NCBI GenBank assembly: GCA_942486035.1
Contig: CALNXK010000073.1
Location: 1,530,001-1,594,000 of the forward strand
Direction of reading: 5' to 3'
DNA from: Porites lobata
Taxonomy: Eukaryota > Cnidaria > Anthozoa > Scleractinia > Poritidae
DNA: 64,000 nt
The translations under genes and the position numbers were made by a program. Within the stretch, counting starts at the first letter, position 1. Each line of letters starts with the position of its first letter. Positions 10,335-21,700 of the stretch are shown piece after piece. The notes under the pieces were generated by a model, which was not told where the DNA came from, made no database searches, and saw only the letters and a list, made by a program, of their open reading frames with translations.

Positions 10335-11205
10335 AGCAGACGATGTATAAGCGAGCGAGCACAAACTGGTGACGAAGACCAGGTTTCTTTAATCCATTCA
10401 TCTGACGGCTTCACCGCTGCTTTGCGAGCGCGAGCTCGCTTTCAAAACTGTCAGGTACGCAAGACTGTGGGGATGATGTATTGAAATAAATTCGATCTTT
10501 GAGTTATTTTGCAATGACGTTTCCCTCATTTATCAGAAATGGCTGGGTAAAAGATGACATCAGTAGTTAATACTGTAAACGCTACACTGTCAGGCGAATT
10601 AAAAAAAGACCTGGCAGGTGTTTGGTTTGCCCACAAAGATTGGTTATGGGGCTTTACATGCCGGGCTTGAAAATATTTGGGTCTGCATGGGCAGTCAGCT
10701 TAATATTTCATTTTTCACCTCTCCATAGAAAGGTGTTCAAAGCAGTATCACGGTTTTTTTTACAGAGTGTAACGAAACTCAACCTCTTACTCCTTTATCT
10801 CCTTTTTGGTTAAGCCTCCTCTGGATTATCTTTTTAGAGCCGTGGTGACTCAAATGAAGGGCAAGGAGCCATTGTGATGCCTTCATGATAACCCTCGCGG
10901 ATATATTAAATAGGTCCTCGCGAAGTGCCCACTCGCAAAAGCGAGGTTGATTACACGCAAAGCGCCGAGCGAAGTGAGTTTATAATCGCGTCGCCCTCAG
11001 TGCGTGGACCGCGCATGGTTCCTAGTGAGCTGAACTCGCGGCGCTCATCTATCCAATGGTGTGCGCTATAACGTCATACAGTAGTTTGACGTCACGACGC
11101 ATTTTTTGTTTCTAGGCAACATATAACATTTGACTGAAAGCGATTTGCCATCAATGACCAACGTATTCATGAAGAGCTGACTTGTTCATACATCGTCTGC
11201 GAAAC
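10335..11205. mobile_element. Possible ~0.9 kb element with short TIRs
   Basis: The motif 'gcagacgatgtat' at about 10337 is matched by 'atacatcgtctgc' at about 11191. Between them are GC-richer, CpG-bearing blocks ('gcgaagtgcccactcgcaaaagcgagg', 'cctcagtgcgtggaccgcgc'), unlike the AT-rich surroundings. The inverted ends are only about 13-15 bp and I see no target duplication, so this is tentative. Confidence 0.35.
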
Positions 11206-11239
11206 AGTGTTTACTATCGGTGAATCTCAAGCGATTTCT

Positions 11240-11445
11240 GATGCAAATAGAACAGAAAAGCAAACACAAGAACGCTGAATTCAACAACCGGCTGTAAATC
11301 CTCACAGGGGAAGATTTGACACCGAAAAATCCTCTGGAGCGAGAACGCCGAGTTGAAATCAGTCAACGCGAGCAACGACGAAGGAGACGGCAGCGACAAA
11401 CAGCGGAGCAGAGACAACATAACTCAATGAATTTCAAATGCTAAA
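11240..11445 (+). pseudogene. Coding-like basic repeat fragment with in-frame stop
   Basis: One plus-strand frame reads M-Q-I-E-Q-K-S-K-H-K-N-A-E-F-N-N-R-L, then a stop, then a Glu/Arg/Gln-rich stretch (L-E-R-E-R-R-V-E-I, R-R-R-R-Q-R-Q). The composition looks like a broken coding sequence of a repeat-borne protein. I do not recognise the family. Confidence 0.25.
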
Positions 11446-12572
11446 GTTCTTTTAAGAGCAAATGGAAGCGATTTTGAATAATTAGCCTTAAGATATGAGC
11501 GAAAATCGAGGTAACAAAATACGCTTTGCTCGCAGACGAGAGTACGGTATCGGCTTAGTTGGGCTTAATTAAAATACAAATCTTGTATCGGCGCTTGGCT
11601 TTTCTTACAGTATTTAAAACTTACAACGCCAAGCGGAAATGAGAAGCGAAGGACATTTTAAAAATGTATTCGATCAGTCCTCTGCTTTACATCAGTTGAG
11701 AACAATATTTTACGTTGTTTTTTTCTTGGTCATGTGACATGACTATTTCAGTTCCTGAAATAGCAAATATTCGAGGAAATGCCTGTAGATTTTAAATTAC
11801 TTCACGTTTGTTGTTCCTTTTCTCCTAAAAAATGTAATGACAGTAAAGGTCACTTTAACAAAAGAGTGAATCCAAATTCTATTAAATGTTGTGCTTTTTT
11901 TCTTTCACGGATTCTATTTAAGAAACTGTAATTGTTTTGATGCGCGAAAAGTTGTTGGCAACAATTCAATACCTATCGATTCGTTTTTGCCCGCAATTGC
12001 GTGACAAATTTGAATTAATAATTAAAACGCTCGTGTAACAATTCTCGCGTGGTTTGTAGTAACTACGACCCCGACCCTCGTAAAAATGTCTGTAAAAATG
12101 GTATGGCCCGACGTGTTGATGATAATTCAAGTATAATATTTAGCTATCACCTCCCAACTATTAACAAACATTTCAAAGAAAAAGGAGAAGGCTGGGTTTG
12201 TCGACGAAAGACAATGGTGTTATATGTGGGATGTATACAGAATTTCAAGAACCGGAAATTGCAATACAAAGTAAGTACCTCATATGGTTAGCCCTGTCAA
12301 AAAAATAGGATCTACAACACTTCAACTAAATCAAGAGGCATAAAGCGCGTGCAAACAGTATTAACAGTGATCCGTTGAACTGACTTTGAAAGGTCGATGC
12401 ATGCTATTGGCTAATGCGAGTTATTGACAGATTTGCTGCTGTTGAAATGCTTTGATCGTTCGAGCTGGTAATCAAAATTATTCCTGCGCTTTAAGTGGTG
12501 CACATCTTGCTTAATTTTCTGACCTGTCGACATCACAGGAAAGGGCCGTTTCACCTTATAGCTCTTCCTAAA

Positions 12573-13041
12573 ATGACCACACTTACCTACAGCGCGCGCT
12601 TAGCACTTTTTCTAACTACGATGATAATTCTTGAAAGAGCTGCCTCAAGAGTACAGGGTAAAGCCTCTCCAAATGCAGCAACGCCTGACAGTAATTCTTC
12701 GCTTACAGCGGTTTTATCTAAGACTACAAGAGGACTTCCCGATAAATTTATCCAGTCGCTTAATCACCAGCAGCAGGGTGGCATTGACTACCATGACCAA
12801 GACGACGTGTCTGAAGATTCTGCCATGTACTGGCTGAGAATCGAGATAATCAAAGCAAAGATACTGGCAAAACTGCAAACAAAAGTACCGGTAAAAAAAG
12901 AAAAACCAATGGAAAGTAAAATTAAAGAGCTACTTGCTAGTTTGAACCTCATTGGAGAAGATGACGTAGATGAGAAAAAGGAAGAGGAAGAACGAGACTA
13001 CTTTGGAAGGACCAGTAAGATCATAGTATTTAGCGAGAAAG
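12573..13041 (+). CDS. TGF-beta superfamily ligand, first exon (signal peptide and propeptide start)
   Basis: An ATG at 12573 (context 'cctaaaatgacc') opens 156 codons ending in phase 1 at the donor 'gtaggag'. Residues 1-29 form a signal peptide (A-L-F-L-T-T-M-I-I-L core). Residues around 88-105 (W-L-R-I-E-I-I-K-A-K-I-L-A-K-L) match the alpha-1 helix that opens the TGF-beta propeptide. The acidic run ending E-E-R-D-Y-F-G-R-T-S-K-I-I is like the E-x-D-Y-H-x-T-T-E-x-I region of the GDF8/GDF11 subgroup. The open frame could extend upstream to 12495 only with a non-ATG start. No exon with the rest of the propeptide or the cystine-knot domain was found before gene B's first exon. Confidence 0.65.
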
Positions 13042-13054
13042 GTAGGAGGCGTAG

Positions 13055-13145
13055 TCAACTACCCTGCGAACAGAGTCTTCTTCGATCCTCCTAGATAAGT
13101 CGGTCTAGGAAAGATCGAAGCGACTCTGCTAGCAGGGTAGTAGTC
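13055..13145. mobile_element. Short MITE immediately after the TGF-beta exon donor
   Basis: 'actaccctgcgaacagagtc' followed by 'ttcgatcc' is mirrored by 'gatcgaagcgactctgctagcagggtagt'. The structure is about 90 bp, an imperfect hairpin beginning roughly 14 bp after the exon's splice donor. It has no coding content. Confidence 0.7.
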
Positions 13146-13831
13146 AACAGTTGTTTGGGTATTTTGACTCGATTGTTATGTCGGAACGTTTCTCCTTAGA
13201 CACACCATATCGAGGTCATGCCCTGGCCCCAGTACGGTATTGTGATTGACATTTTCTCGCAGGTTTCTGTAAAGTGGCTTGGTCAAGAGAGCGACAGCTA
13301 AAAAATTTACTAACAATGCATGGTTGCCAAGACTGATACAATGCCCATTCAAAAAAACCACTCCGCTGAAAAAAAAAAGCTCACAACTGCCGCGAATTTA
13401 AAAGCCGATACAGTGCGATATCTAACTCATTCGAACTGCCGGCCAGATCGCGGAATAAATAACCCTAAAATCGCCGAAAACGAAAACGATCGATCAATGC
13501 CCTGCTAAAAATCCTCATGGCTCCGCCTTTTATGGATGTTAAAGATCCAATGTTCTGTCTTCAAATAAACGGAAAAGCAGTCTGGGAATCGTGACAAGTT
13601 TGAACTGAGTGGGGCGAAAAATTAAAGCTCGACTGACTGAAAAGGGACTGCTCGCAGTCTATTTAGGGACATTCCCTCATGTTTATTCAATGTTAAGGTC
13701 GAGTAGTGATCAAAAACAGTTTAAACTGAACGATTTTATATATCGTTACGAACCAGGTGGTGTGCACACTACAATCGCTACGCATCATGGGCGGTATCCA
13801 AAATCTGATCATTTGTGTCAAGATGGCGTTA

Positions 13832-14020
13832 GCCTGCGAAGCAAGCGTTTCCAGTCGAGTTGTTAGAGCGGGAGCAAAAAAAATGGAAGGGGGAAGGGGA
13901 GGGGAGAAGAGGAAACGCTTGCCCTCAAACCCCACGATTCTGGAAAACGCCCTTGATATTTCACGGTTCTGTTCATTTGTAAATTGACAGCTCGTCAAGA
14001 TAGATAGCGAATAGATTACC
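13832..14020 (+). repeat. Dispersed 'GCCTGCGAAGCAAGCG' repeat, copy 1
   Basis: This block and 58587-58785 share the order 'agcctgcg..gcaag', 'gagcaaaaaa', 'aaacgcttg', 'atatttcacggttc', 'ttgacagct..gtcaa', 'aatagattacc'. They are diverged copies of one non-coding repeat of about 190 bp. The antisense open frames over both copies give similar peptides, which is a consequence of the shared repeat. Confidence 0.65.
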
Positions 14021-14359
14021 AGATTTGAAAAAATGACTTTGTTCCCTAAAACACGTTCCACGCGATTGCAAAACTGTAATGAAAAGAAGCTTTACTTTAA
14101 AAGAAGGTTGAAACTCTAAGCGATTGCTGCGGAATTTCTTATTCTTTATAGTTGAGTTAAAATTTTAACGTTATGTGGCTTTATCTCATCTGAAACCTTG
14201 TCAAAACGTCGCAGAGAAATGATTTGTCCGGAACAATTCACTCCGCCGGCTATGAGTTTTGCAGAGCAGTTGCTCTCAACAGGCCAGCTAGTGTCGAAAA
14301 GTTCACTACAATACATGCCGCTCAATTTCCAATCACTTGCATTGTCCATGGCGGCTCTA

Positions 14360-14580
14360 GTCTGCTACACAGCCGTTTTTAGTGTCGCCACGAAACGCTC
14401 CTCCCCACTGGGGAGGAGCGTTGCGTGACGACTCTAAAAACGACTGTGTAGCAGACTATGGCGGCTCTAGCTAAAATTCTAGGTTGTCTACCATCCCCAC
14501 ATTCAACAAGACACGAAACGCTCCTCCCCACTGGAGAGGAGCGTTGCGTGACGACTCTAAAAACGGCTGTGTAGCAGACT
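14360..14580. mobile_element. Foldback element with partial tandem copy
   Basis: From 14360 to 14457 the arms 'agtctgctacacagccgttt' and 'aaacgactgtgtagcagact' form a hairpin around 'cgctcctccccactggggag'. After 'atggcggctctagctaaaat' the right half of the hairpin is repeated at about 14512-14579. A related block ('gtgtgacgac..aacggctgcgtaggagac') lies at about 61070-61099, so the family is dispersed. Confidence 0.75.
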
Positions 14581-14934
14581 ATGGCGGCTCTAGCTAAAAT
14601 TCTAGGTTGTCTACCATCCCCACATTCAACAAGACAAAAGTTAATCGATACGACAATCGAGGAAAAATATGTAGAACTTCGTAAAAAATCTGTGAATCGA
14701 AAAAATAATAAATACTTGTTCACCTACCGTTTGAAAACCGACCAAAATCTCGTCTGTTTATACATCGCAAATGAGCCCCCAAATATGCTGAATATTTCAC
14801 GAGACACTTCCAATATGGCTTTCGATACGCTGTCCACTTAAAAAAGTTGTGTATGCCTCATGAAAAGTCTTAAAAATATGCCTGAGAGCCTCGAAACGAT
14901 GGCCATGATGACTCAGGCCTGATAATGACTGAGG

Positions 14935-15080
14935 GTGTGTTCCTTTCGGTGAATCCAAAAACGGATTTTTGATCTGGTGAATCCTTTTTGAAAAAGGATT
15001 CATTGGATTTGAAATCCGAAGAATCCAAATCCAGATTAACGGATTAGTGATCTACGCTGTTCCATTCACAGTGGATCCCA
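14935..15080. repeat. GGATTC-rich imperfect palindrome
   Basis: The stretch alternates 'ggtgaatcc', 'aaaaaggattc' and 'gaatccaaatccag' in both orientations and can fold on itself. It resembles, but does not align end to end with, the GGATTCC repeat at 31125. No gene is seen. Confidence 0.4.
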
Positions 15081-15693
15081 AATTCGTCAGATGATCCAGC
15101 GGTATTTCCAGTTGAAGTATTCCCATAGAGGCCGTAGAGTTTCCTCGTTGCTGTCATTTGCCGCAAAACATCTGAAAACACTGGAAGATTGTTCCTTGTA
15201 CATTAAAATATCCATATACTAACCATTTGTCTCTAAAGATTGCTTGAAATCAGAAATAAGTAAAAGTAACAAATGGACTGCTATCTAACTACAAACTCGC
15301 TTGTAGACGCGACAGGCACTCGATCGTGTTACATAACCATTAACAAGAAGACCTGAAGTCGGGGATGAAGACTTCCAATATGGAGGCGACTTCCGTAGTC
15401 TTGTTGACTACAAATAGAGATGTCACAGGCTGACACTAACCTACTTCAGGTATTGGTATCGGTATTGGTACCCGATCTTAACCTCTCTATTTAACTAAGA
15501 TTTGCAAAATAATCAGAGATCTGAACGATCGCAGCGATTATATTCACACCACGTTACGAACTGGTAGAAATTCACGGTGCCTAAGCCGAAGAAGAGTGAG
15601 AGAGAAAGCGAAACGTTCACAGTCTCTGTCTCTTCAGTTACTGTATCCCAAGCTCTCAAATAAGCCGATCAGTTTATTGATCCTACAGATCGC

Positions 15694-15769
15694 ATGGCGA
15701 GCGTGGCCTTCCATTTGTGTGTGGCGGTGTCACTCGTGCTCACAATTGTACCTCTCGTCGCCCATCAAG
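15694..15769 (+). CDS. Gene B exon 1: signal peptide
   Basis: An ATG at 15694 opens M-A-S-V-A-F-H-L-C-V-A-V-S-L-V-L-T-I-V-P-L-V-A, a classic hydrophobic signal peptide core, followed by H-Q and a donor 'gtacta'. The exon ends in phase 1, which matches the downstream phase-1 modules and gene C's signal exon. About 5.7 kb of intron with a LINE insertion follows. The assignment to gene B rests on position, phase and orientation. Confidence 0.6.
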
Positions 15770-18700
15770 GTACTAGTAAGGCTATGTTCACACTTTATAT
15801 TATTTAAGAGACCCATTATAAAGTTACATACCGGTGAAATAGATCAGTGCTTGCTTGATCAATAAGCCACACTTCGATGCTGAATTTTTTAAGTCTTAAT
15901 ATGAACATGCAAAATAGTTAAATACCGATACCGTGACATCAGAGTTTGGTCCGCTTTTTTAAAAGCTGGTACTTTTCCAAGGAGCTTATTTGATTTTTTT
16001 GTTGTCACTTTACACTTAATGAATAGTTTCTTTATTGAAGAAATGGCATCTTTCTAAATCAATGTGATAATAAATATGACAAACTAATTTTTTATCGAGG
16101 AGAATTCATGCATGAACGAGGTGCTCTCGTCATTCACTGTAGTATACCAGTTTTAGAAACCGTGTTATTCGAGTTGGGCTTAAATCGTATGTAACTTAAA
16201 CGCAGTTTTACGTAAAACAAGCATTTGTGAAACCAATTCTGGAACAGTTACTAATTATAAGAAGAACTTAAAAATATCTCGAAGAATCTTGCCAAGAATG
16301 TGCCTCGCAAGCAAAATTGGCAACGAGGAGCCTTAAGATGCCAAGAGTTCTTGTGAATACAAAATAATTGTTAAGATAATTATGAGCGATCCTTTCAACT
16401 GCCAATTGCCGTTACTTTGCTCTCGTACTAGGCATGAAATAAAAAATGGGGATCACCGTACTCGTTTTACCGGTAGAGCTGCAAGAAGTGCGCAGCAAAT
16501 GCATTTTCTCCGATTTTTGAGAGAGGACTGGGCAAGTTTCAAAATGGCATGTATGTGAAAGGGGAAGAAACAAGAGCCATAATGGGAAGAAAGTATTTAA
16601 AAATCCGTTTTTACAGAATTTACATCGAGATGTCACGTTTAGGACACAATGTGATAAAGGGAGCGTTTAAACGATAATCAAAGTGAGTAAGAACAAGTTT
16701 AACATCCACTTTTGAGGTTCTCCTTGAGCTGAGGAAGTCGAACTCAGCAACACGCGTACTGCTCGGGTGGAAATCCAGCTCAAAAGGCTTCAGTTAAAAG
16801 TATTCAGGATTTGTGTCTTGATTTTGATCTGGTCGACATCTGGAGAATTCGGAATCCTACCACTCGACGTTTTACGTGGAGGCAAAGAAACCCATTTATT
16901 CAAAGAAGGCTAGACTTCTGGCTAATAAGTGATGTCTGTCAAGAAGACACTGAAGGAACCGATATTATTCCGTCAATAAATTCTGATCATTCTCCGATCA
17001 TTCTTCACTTCAACAATATAGACCGGCATTCTGGAAATTTAACGCTAGTCTACTTAATGATGAAAATTTTGTACTTTTAATCAACCAAAGTGTTCCGCTT
17101 TGGCTAGATGAGTTTAAAGAGGTAATCGAAAAGAGTATTATGGGATTTGATTAAGTACAGGATCAGACAGGTAACGATAAAATATAGCAAGGAAAAAGCT
17201 CGACAAAGAAGGCAAAAGATATCTGATATTGAAAACTCTCGCAAAGTCTTGGAGGAAAAGTGCGGCAATAACCCTACTACCGAGAATATTGAACAACTTG
17301 AAATTTTGAAATTGGAACATGAAAATATTTATGAGGAATTTTCAAAGGGAGCAATCATTCGCTCGAAGGCAACTTGGTATGAAAAGGGAGAGAAAAGTAA
17401 CAAATATCTCCTCAAGCTAGAATCTCATCGGAAGGCTAAAAGTTCAGTTCGTAAGGTTTTTATCGGAGAAGAATTGTTAGTCACTGACCCTAAAAAGATT
17501 TTAGGGGTTGTTGAAGGCTTTTATTCTGGTCTGTATAAGAAGGACGATCTAGAACCTTCTGAAAATCTGATGAATAATTTTTTGGAAAATCCGCAAATTC
17601 CTCGTCTCTCTTTTGACGATTCTCAAGTGTGTTAATGGAAGTTAACAATTGAAGAACGTGTGAAGAGTCTCAATTCTTTTGAACCCAATAAATGTCCAGG
17701 CAACGACGGGTTAACAGTTGGATTTTACAAATTTTTTTGGAACATAGTTGGGGAATTACTGGTAGCCAGCCTCAACTACTCTTATGACGTCGGAGAATTA
17801 TCAAACTCACAAAAGAAAGCAATTATATATAATATTATTGGAAAAGAAAGATAAGGATAAAAGACACATATCTAACTGGAGACCAATATCTCTGATCAAT
17901 GTCGATGCTAAAATAGGATCGAAGGCGATCGGTAAAAGGCTGGAATGTGTTCTGCCCAATATTTATACATTTTAACCAATGTGCATATGTTAAAGGCAGG
18001 ACTATTTTTGATGCGGTTAGAACAGTAGAAGACATCTTAGAGTACACTGAGAGATTTAAAATCAACGGAAGATTGATAGCTATAGATTTCAACAAGGCTT
18101 TTGATTCTGTAAGCAGAGAATTTTTTTTCGTACCCTATCCGCTGTTCGTTTTGGCTCTTCTTTTATCCAATGGATTCACACTTTTTATAATAATATTTCT
18201 AGCTGTGTTTCAAACAATAGTTTCGCTACCGCAAATTTTGACATTCATTTCTCCGTACCTGTTTATTATCGTGTTAGAAACTTTGGCTTCAACGATAAGG
18301 TCAGACAATGATATTCGAGGTATCATGGTGGATGGTCAGGAGATCAAATTTGGGCTTTTTGCTGATGATTTAACAGGGTTTTTGAAGAACGACAAATCCC
18401 TAAGAAAGTTCCTTGAACTTGTCTTGCAGTTTGGTAAATGCTCTGGGCTCGTTATAAACCATGATAAGTCGGAAATATTGTTACTTGGAAACTCTTTCCC
18501 CGCGCCCCCAACCTTAATCATACTCCTTTTAAAGACCTAAAGATAAAGATTTCCGTAAAGATTTTAGGGGTATATTTCACGTATGATCACCATCTCAGAC
18601 GCAAACTTAATTTCGATGAAATTACAAAAACCATTAAGGATAAGTTAAGAATTTGGAAATGGAGGGATCTTACTATCATTGGTAGAATTCAACTGGTCAA

Positions 18701-21700
18701 AACATTTATTATCCCCACTTTCTTATACCGTGCTAGCTTAAGTTGTATGGATAAAGAATTTGTAAATGAAGTAAACAAAATTATATTTGACTTTATCTCC
18801 ACACTTAAGCTCCAAACTTGGATTCTATTATTAAAACTCAAAGAATATTATGCTGTAAAAAGCTCGCGAGTGAAGACCTTAATTTGTAGCTGGAAAATTA
18901 TTCTTCTTCATTACCTAAAACCAGTAGGTGGCAAATTTATCCTTGGCTGCAACTTCGATGTAAAAAAGCTGCCTATCAAGCTTCCGGGTTTTTATGAGGA
19001 ATTTTGAAAGGATTTTTCGCGATGCTCCGCAGCAAACAAGGTTAGTCTAGACAATATTAATGCAGTGCATATTTCAAAGATCAATCTGAGGAATAATTAT
19101 TATATGTTAATTGGTGGTAAAACCGTTTTCAACAAAAGATTAGTAGATAAAGGAATTGTAAGAATAGGGGATCTTATTGCTGAAAACAATAAAGTCATAA
19201 CGAGCAAGCTAAGGGAGTTAAATTTGTCCCCATTGGACGCATTTCAACTTTTTTCAGTGATCGACGCACTCCCGAAGGACTGGCGTCATGCGTTGAAGAG
19301 TTATGGATATGATCGCCTGTTCTTTCGATCTTCACGGGCAGACTCAGTTGTTTTTATCTGGTAAAGAAGTTTTATTAAGTAATCCTGACTCAAAAGGCAT
19401 CTATAAAAAAAATTAGAGATGGAGAAATTGTTCAACCAACTGCGCAAAAGAAATATGTTGAATTTTTTGAAAATGATGATTTAAACTGGAAAGAAATTTA
19501 CAGCTTACCCTACCAGGTTGCCCTTGACACTTAGTCACGTGAATTTCAATATAAATTGTTACACAGATATCTGGCCACCAATGATTTTATAAACAAAATT
19601 GGTATTTCTTCATAACCACGATGTTCTGTGTGCGATGGGGCGGATGAATCCCTTGAACACCTTTTTGTCTCTTGCCTGATTACTCAGAGTTTTTGGGCAG
19701 AGGTTATTAAATGGTGTAGCAATCGGGGGGTGGCTATTAACCATCTCTCTGCTAAAGATATATTATTTGGGATAAAGGTACATAAAGACAATTTATTTAT
19801 TAATCATATTTTGCTAGTTGGTAAGCAGTATATATATAATTGCAGATGCACGAAAACAAACCCTTGTTTACGGGTTTTCTTGGCAAGACTCAATAGCGTT
19901 TATCAATTAGAAACTATCATTGCCAAATCGAAGAATAAAATGTCTTTTCATTTATCGAAATGGCAAGCACTCTTGACAGGTGGTACACAATTGCCGACAA
20001 ATACTTGTTAAGGTTTAGTAGTATTGATACTGTCGTTGTGTGTCGTGTGTGGTGCGTACGTGTGTGAGTTATTTGTGTATTATTTCTTTAAAAATTGTAA
20101 TGTCGGTAAAGTATGTAAAAATTAATGTTATTATTGTAAGGCAAGAAATTGAAATAAACAGTGATTAAATTCCAAAAAAAAACAACAACAAAAAAAAAAC
20201 ACGCGTACTGCTTCTGTTATGCACATTCCCAAAGTCTCACCTCGCCAAGAAACGACCGCAAGCATAACTTCCAGTAGCTTTTCTCTTCAGTAAACTTCAT
20301 TTTAATAATGTTACTGAGATGCTCTTTTTTACGGCGGCCATCTTGTTATGCGCAGTAAGAGATGCGCAGTGCAAAACCAGCGAATCACCTTAAACCGCTA
20401 ATCAGTAAGTTCTTTGATTCGAAGGGGCACGTCGAAAATCACTTCAAAATACAAACATTACTTTTGTCCAATTCGCAGTTTTAAGCCCAAAGGATATGTA
20501 TTTGGTCATATTCTCTCAGCTTTCGTTCGCCAGACCTAGTTAATCGAGAAATTGATAATCGATATTAACCGATAGTCAGTAATCGATATCAATCATCGAT
20601 CGATTTCCGATATCGATCGATAGAAATCGATAAAGAAAAAAAGGTCCCACTTCGATTAAATCTATGATGATTTTTATCGATTGTATCGACTACTAAATAT
20701 CGATTCCTATCGATTGTTATCTATCCGAAAGATTGTTATCGATGTTGTTAATTGATAAAAATCGATAAATTGTTTTTTCTGTGACTTCGACTTCTATCGA
20801 TTTCCGATACTAATCGATATTAATCGGCCGATTAAATCGATTAATTTTCGATATCGATTTTTATCAATTAACTACGTCTGGCGTTCGAGTCATCAATTAT
20901 TGTCTTTACGGAAACAAGAACAGAATAGCCCACGTTCGATATAAAATTCTAAGATGACTCCGAGGCTTTAGGGTCAAAATCGCAAACTTTTTACCACTCC
21001 ATTGTGTCGCAATTACCAGAAGAGAATTGAACACAAAGAAAACCAAACCAAAATATAGAAAAATGACTAGAAAGCCTCGGACTTTTGTTAGAATTTTAAT
21101 ATATCGAACGTGGGCCATTGTATTGTTCAGACGGCTTAGAAATTTGACTAATATCAGTCGTTCTATATGACATAATGTAAATCTGCGTTTTACAATTCGC
21201 CACTTGCACATCTGCCATAATGCCCCCCGCCCCCCCCCCCCAAAAAAAAATATTGCAAAACCTTTGCTTTTCATTTCTCCTGACAATTGCAGCCGTCCCA
21301 AGAGAAATTAAACACAATGCTGGTGCAAAATAAGGTGCATTATCGGAGACTTGCTTGACTTAGTTGGTAGAGCTACAGTAGATCTAATCCTGGTATCGTG
21401 GGTTCGAATGCCACCGGTAGAAACAGCGGGATTAACCCAGTTTTTTTCAAACTTTCAGGAAAACCCACAAAAAACGAACGCGGCGACAAAACACCTTTAA
21501 CCCTCTTACAGGCTCCGCGGTATAGTTTCTACTTTGTGTCAAAAGATCAACCCGTAAAACTGACATGGGAAGCTACAGACGTATGCAAGATTCAGATCAC
21601 TTGTAATGGAGATAAATTTAATGAGGGAGACGGAAGGGCCTTAAGAGAGACTTGTCAAGCTTGGAAAACGAAGAAGAAGACGAGGACAATAAAACTTTCT

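Larger units (their letters stand above)
15770..21458 (+). other. Gene B first large intron, filled with mobile DNA
   Basis: This intron contains a 3.4 kb LINE (16764-20197), the ATCGAT element (20527-20884), a MITE (20919-21118) and a broken copy of gene C's second exon (21293-21340). The stretches 15780-16740 and 20213-20526 show nothing recognisable. Confidence 0.6.

Noticed and set aside
12495..12572. Upstream extension of the TGF-beta exon
   Set aside because: It would need a non-ATG start and would bury the signal peptide behind 26 residues.
21096..21317. Two antisense frames sharing the region before gene B's Ig exons
   Set aside because: They read through a MITE and poly-C/poly-A tracts, have no domain and overlap each other in different frames.
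21509..21511. Alternative acceptor for gene B Ig-like exon 1
   Set aside because: It has a good pyrimidine tract but would give a phase-0 start, while every module exon in the cluster begins in phase 1.
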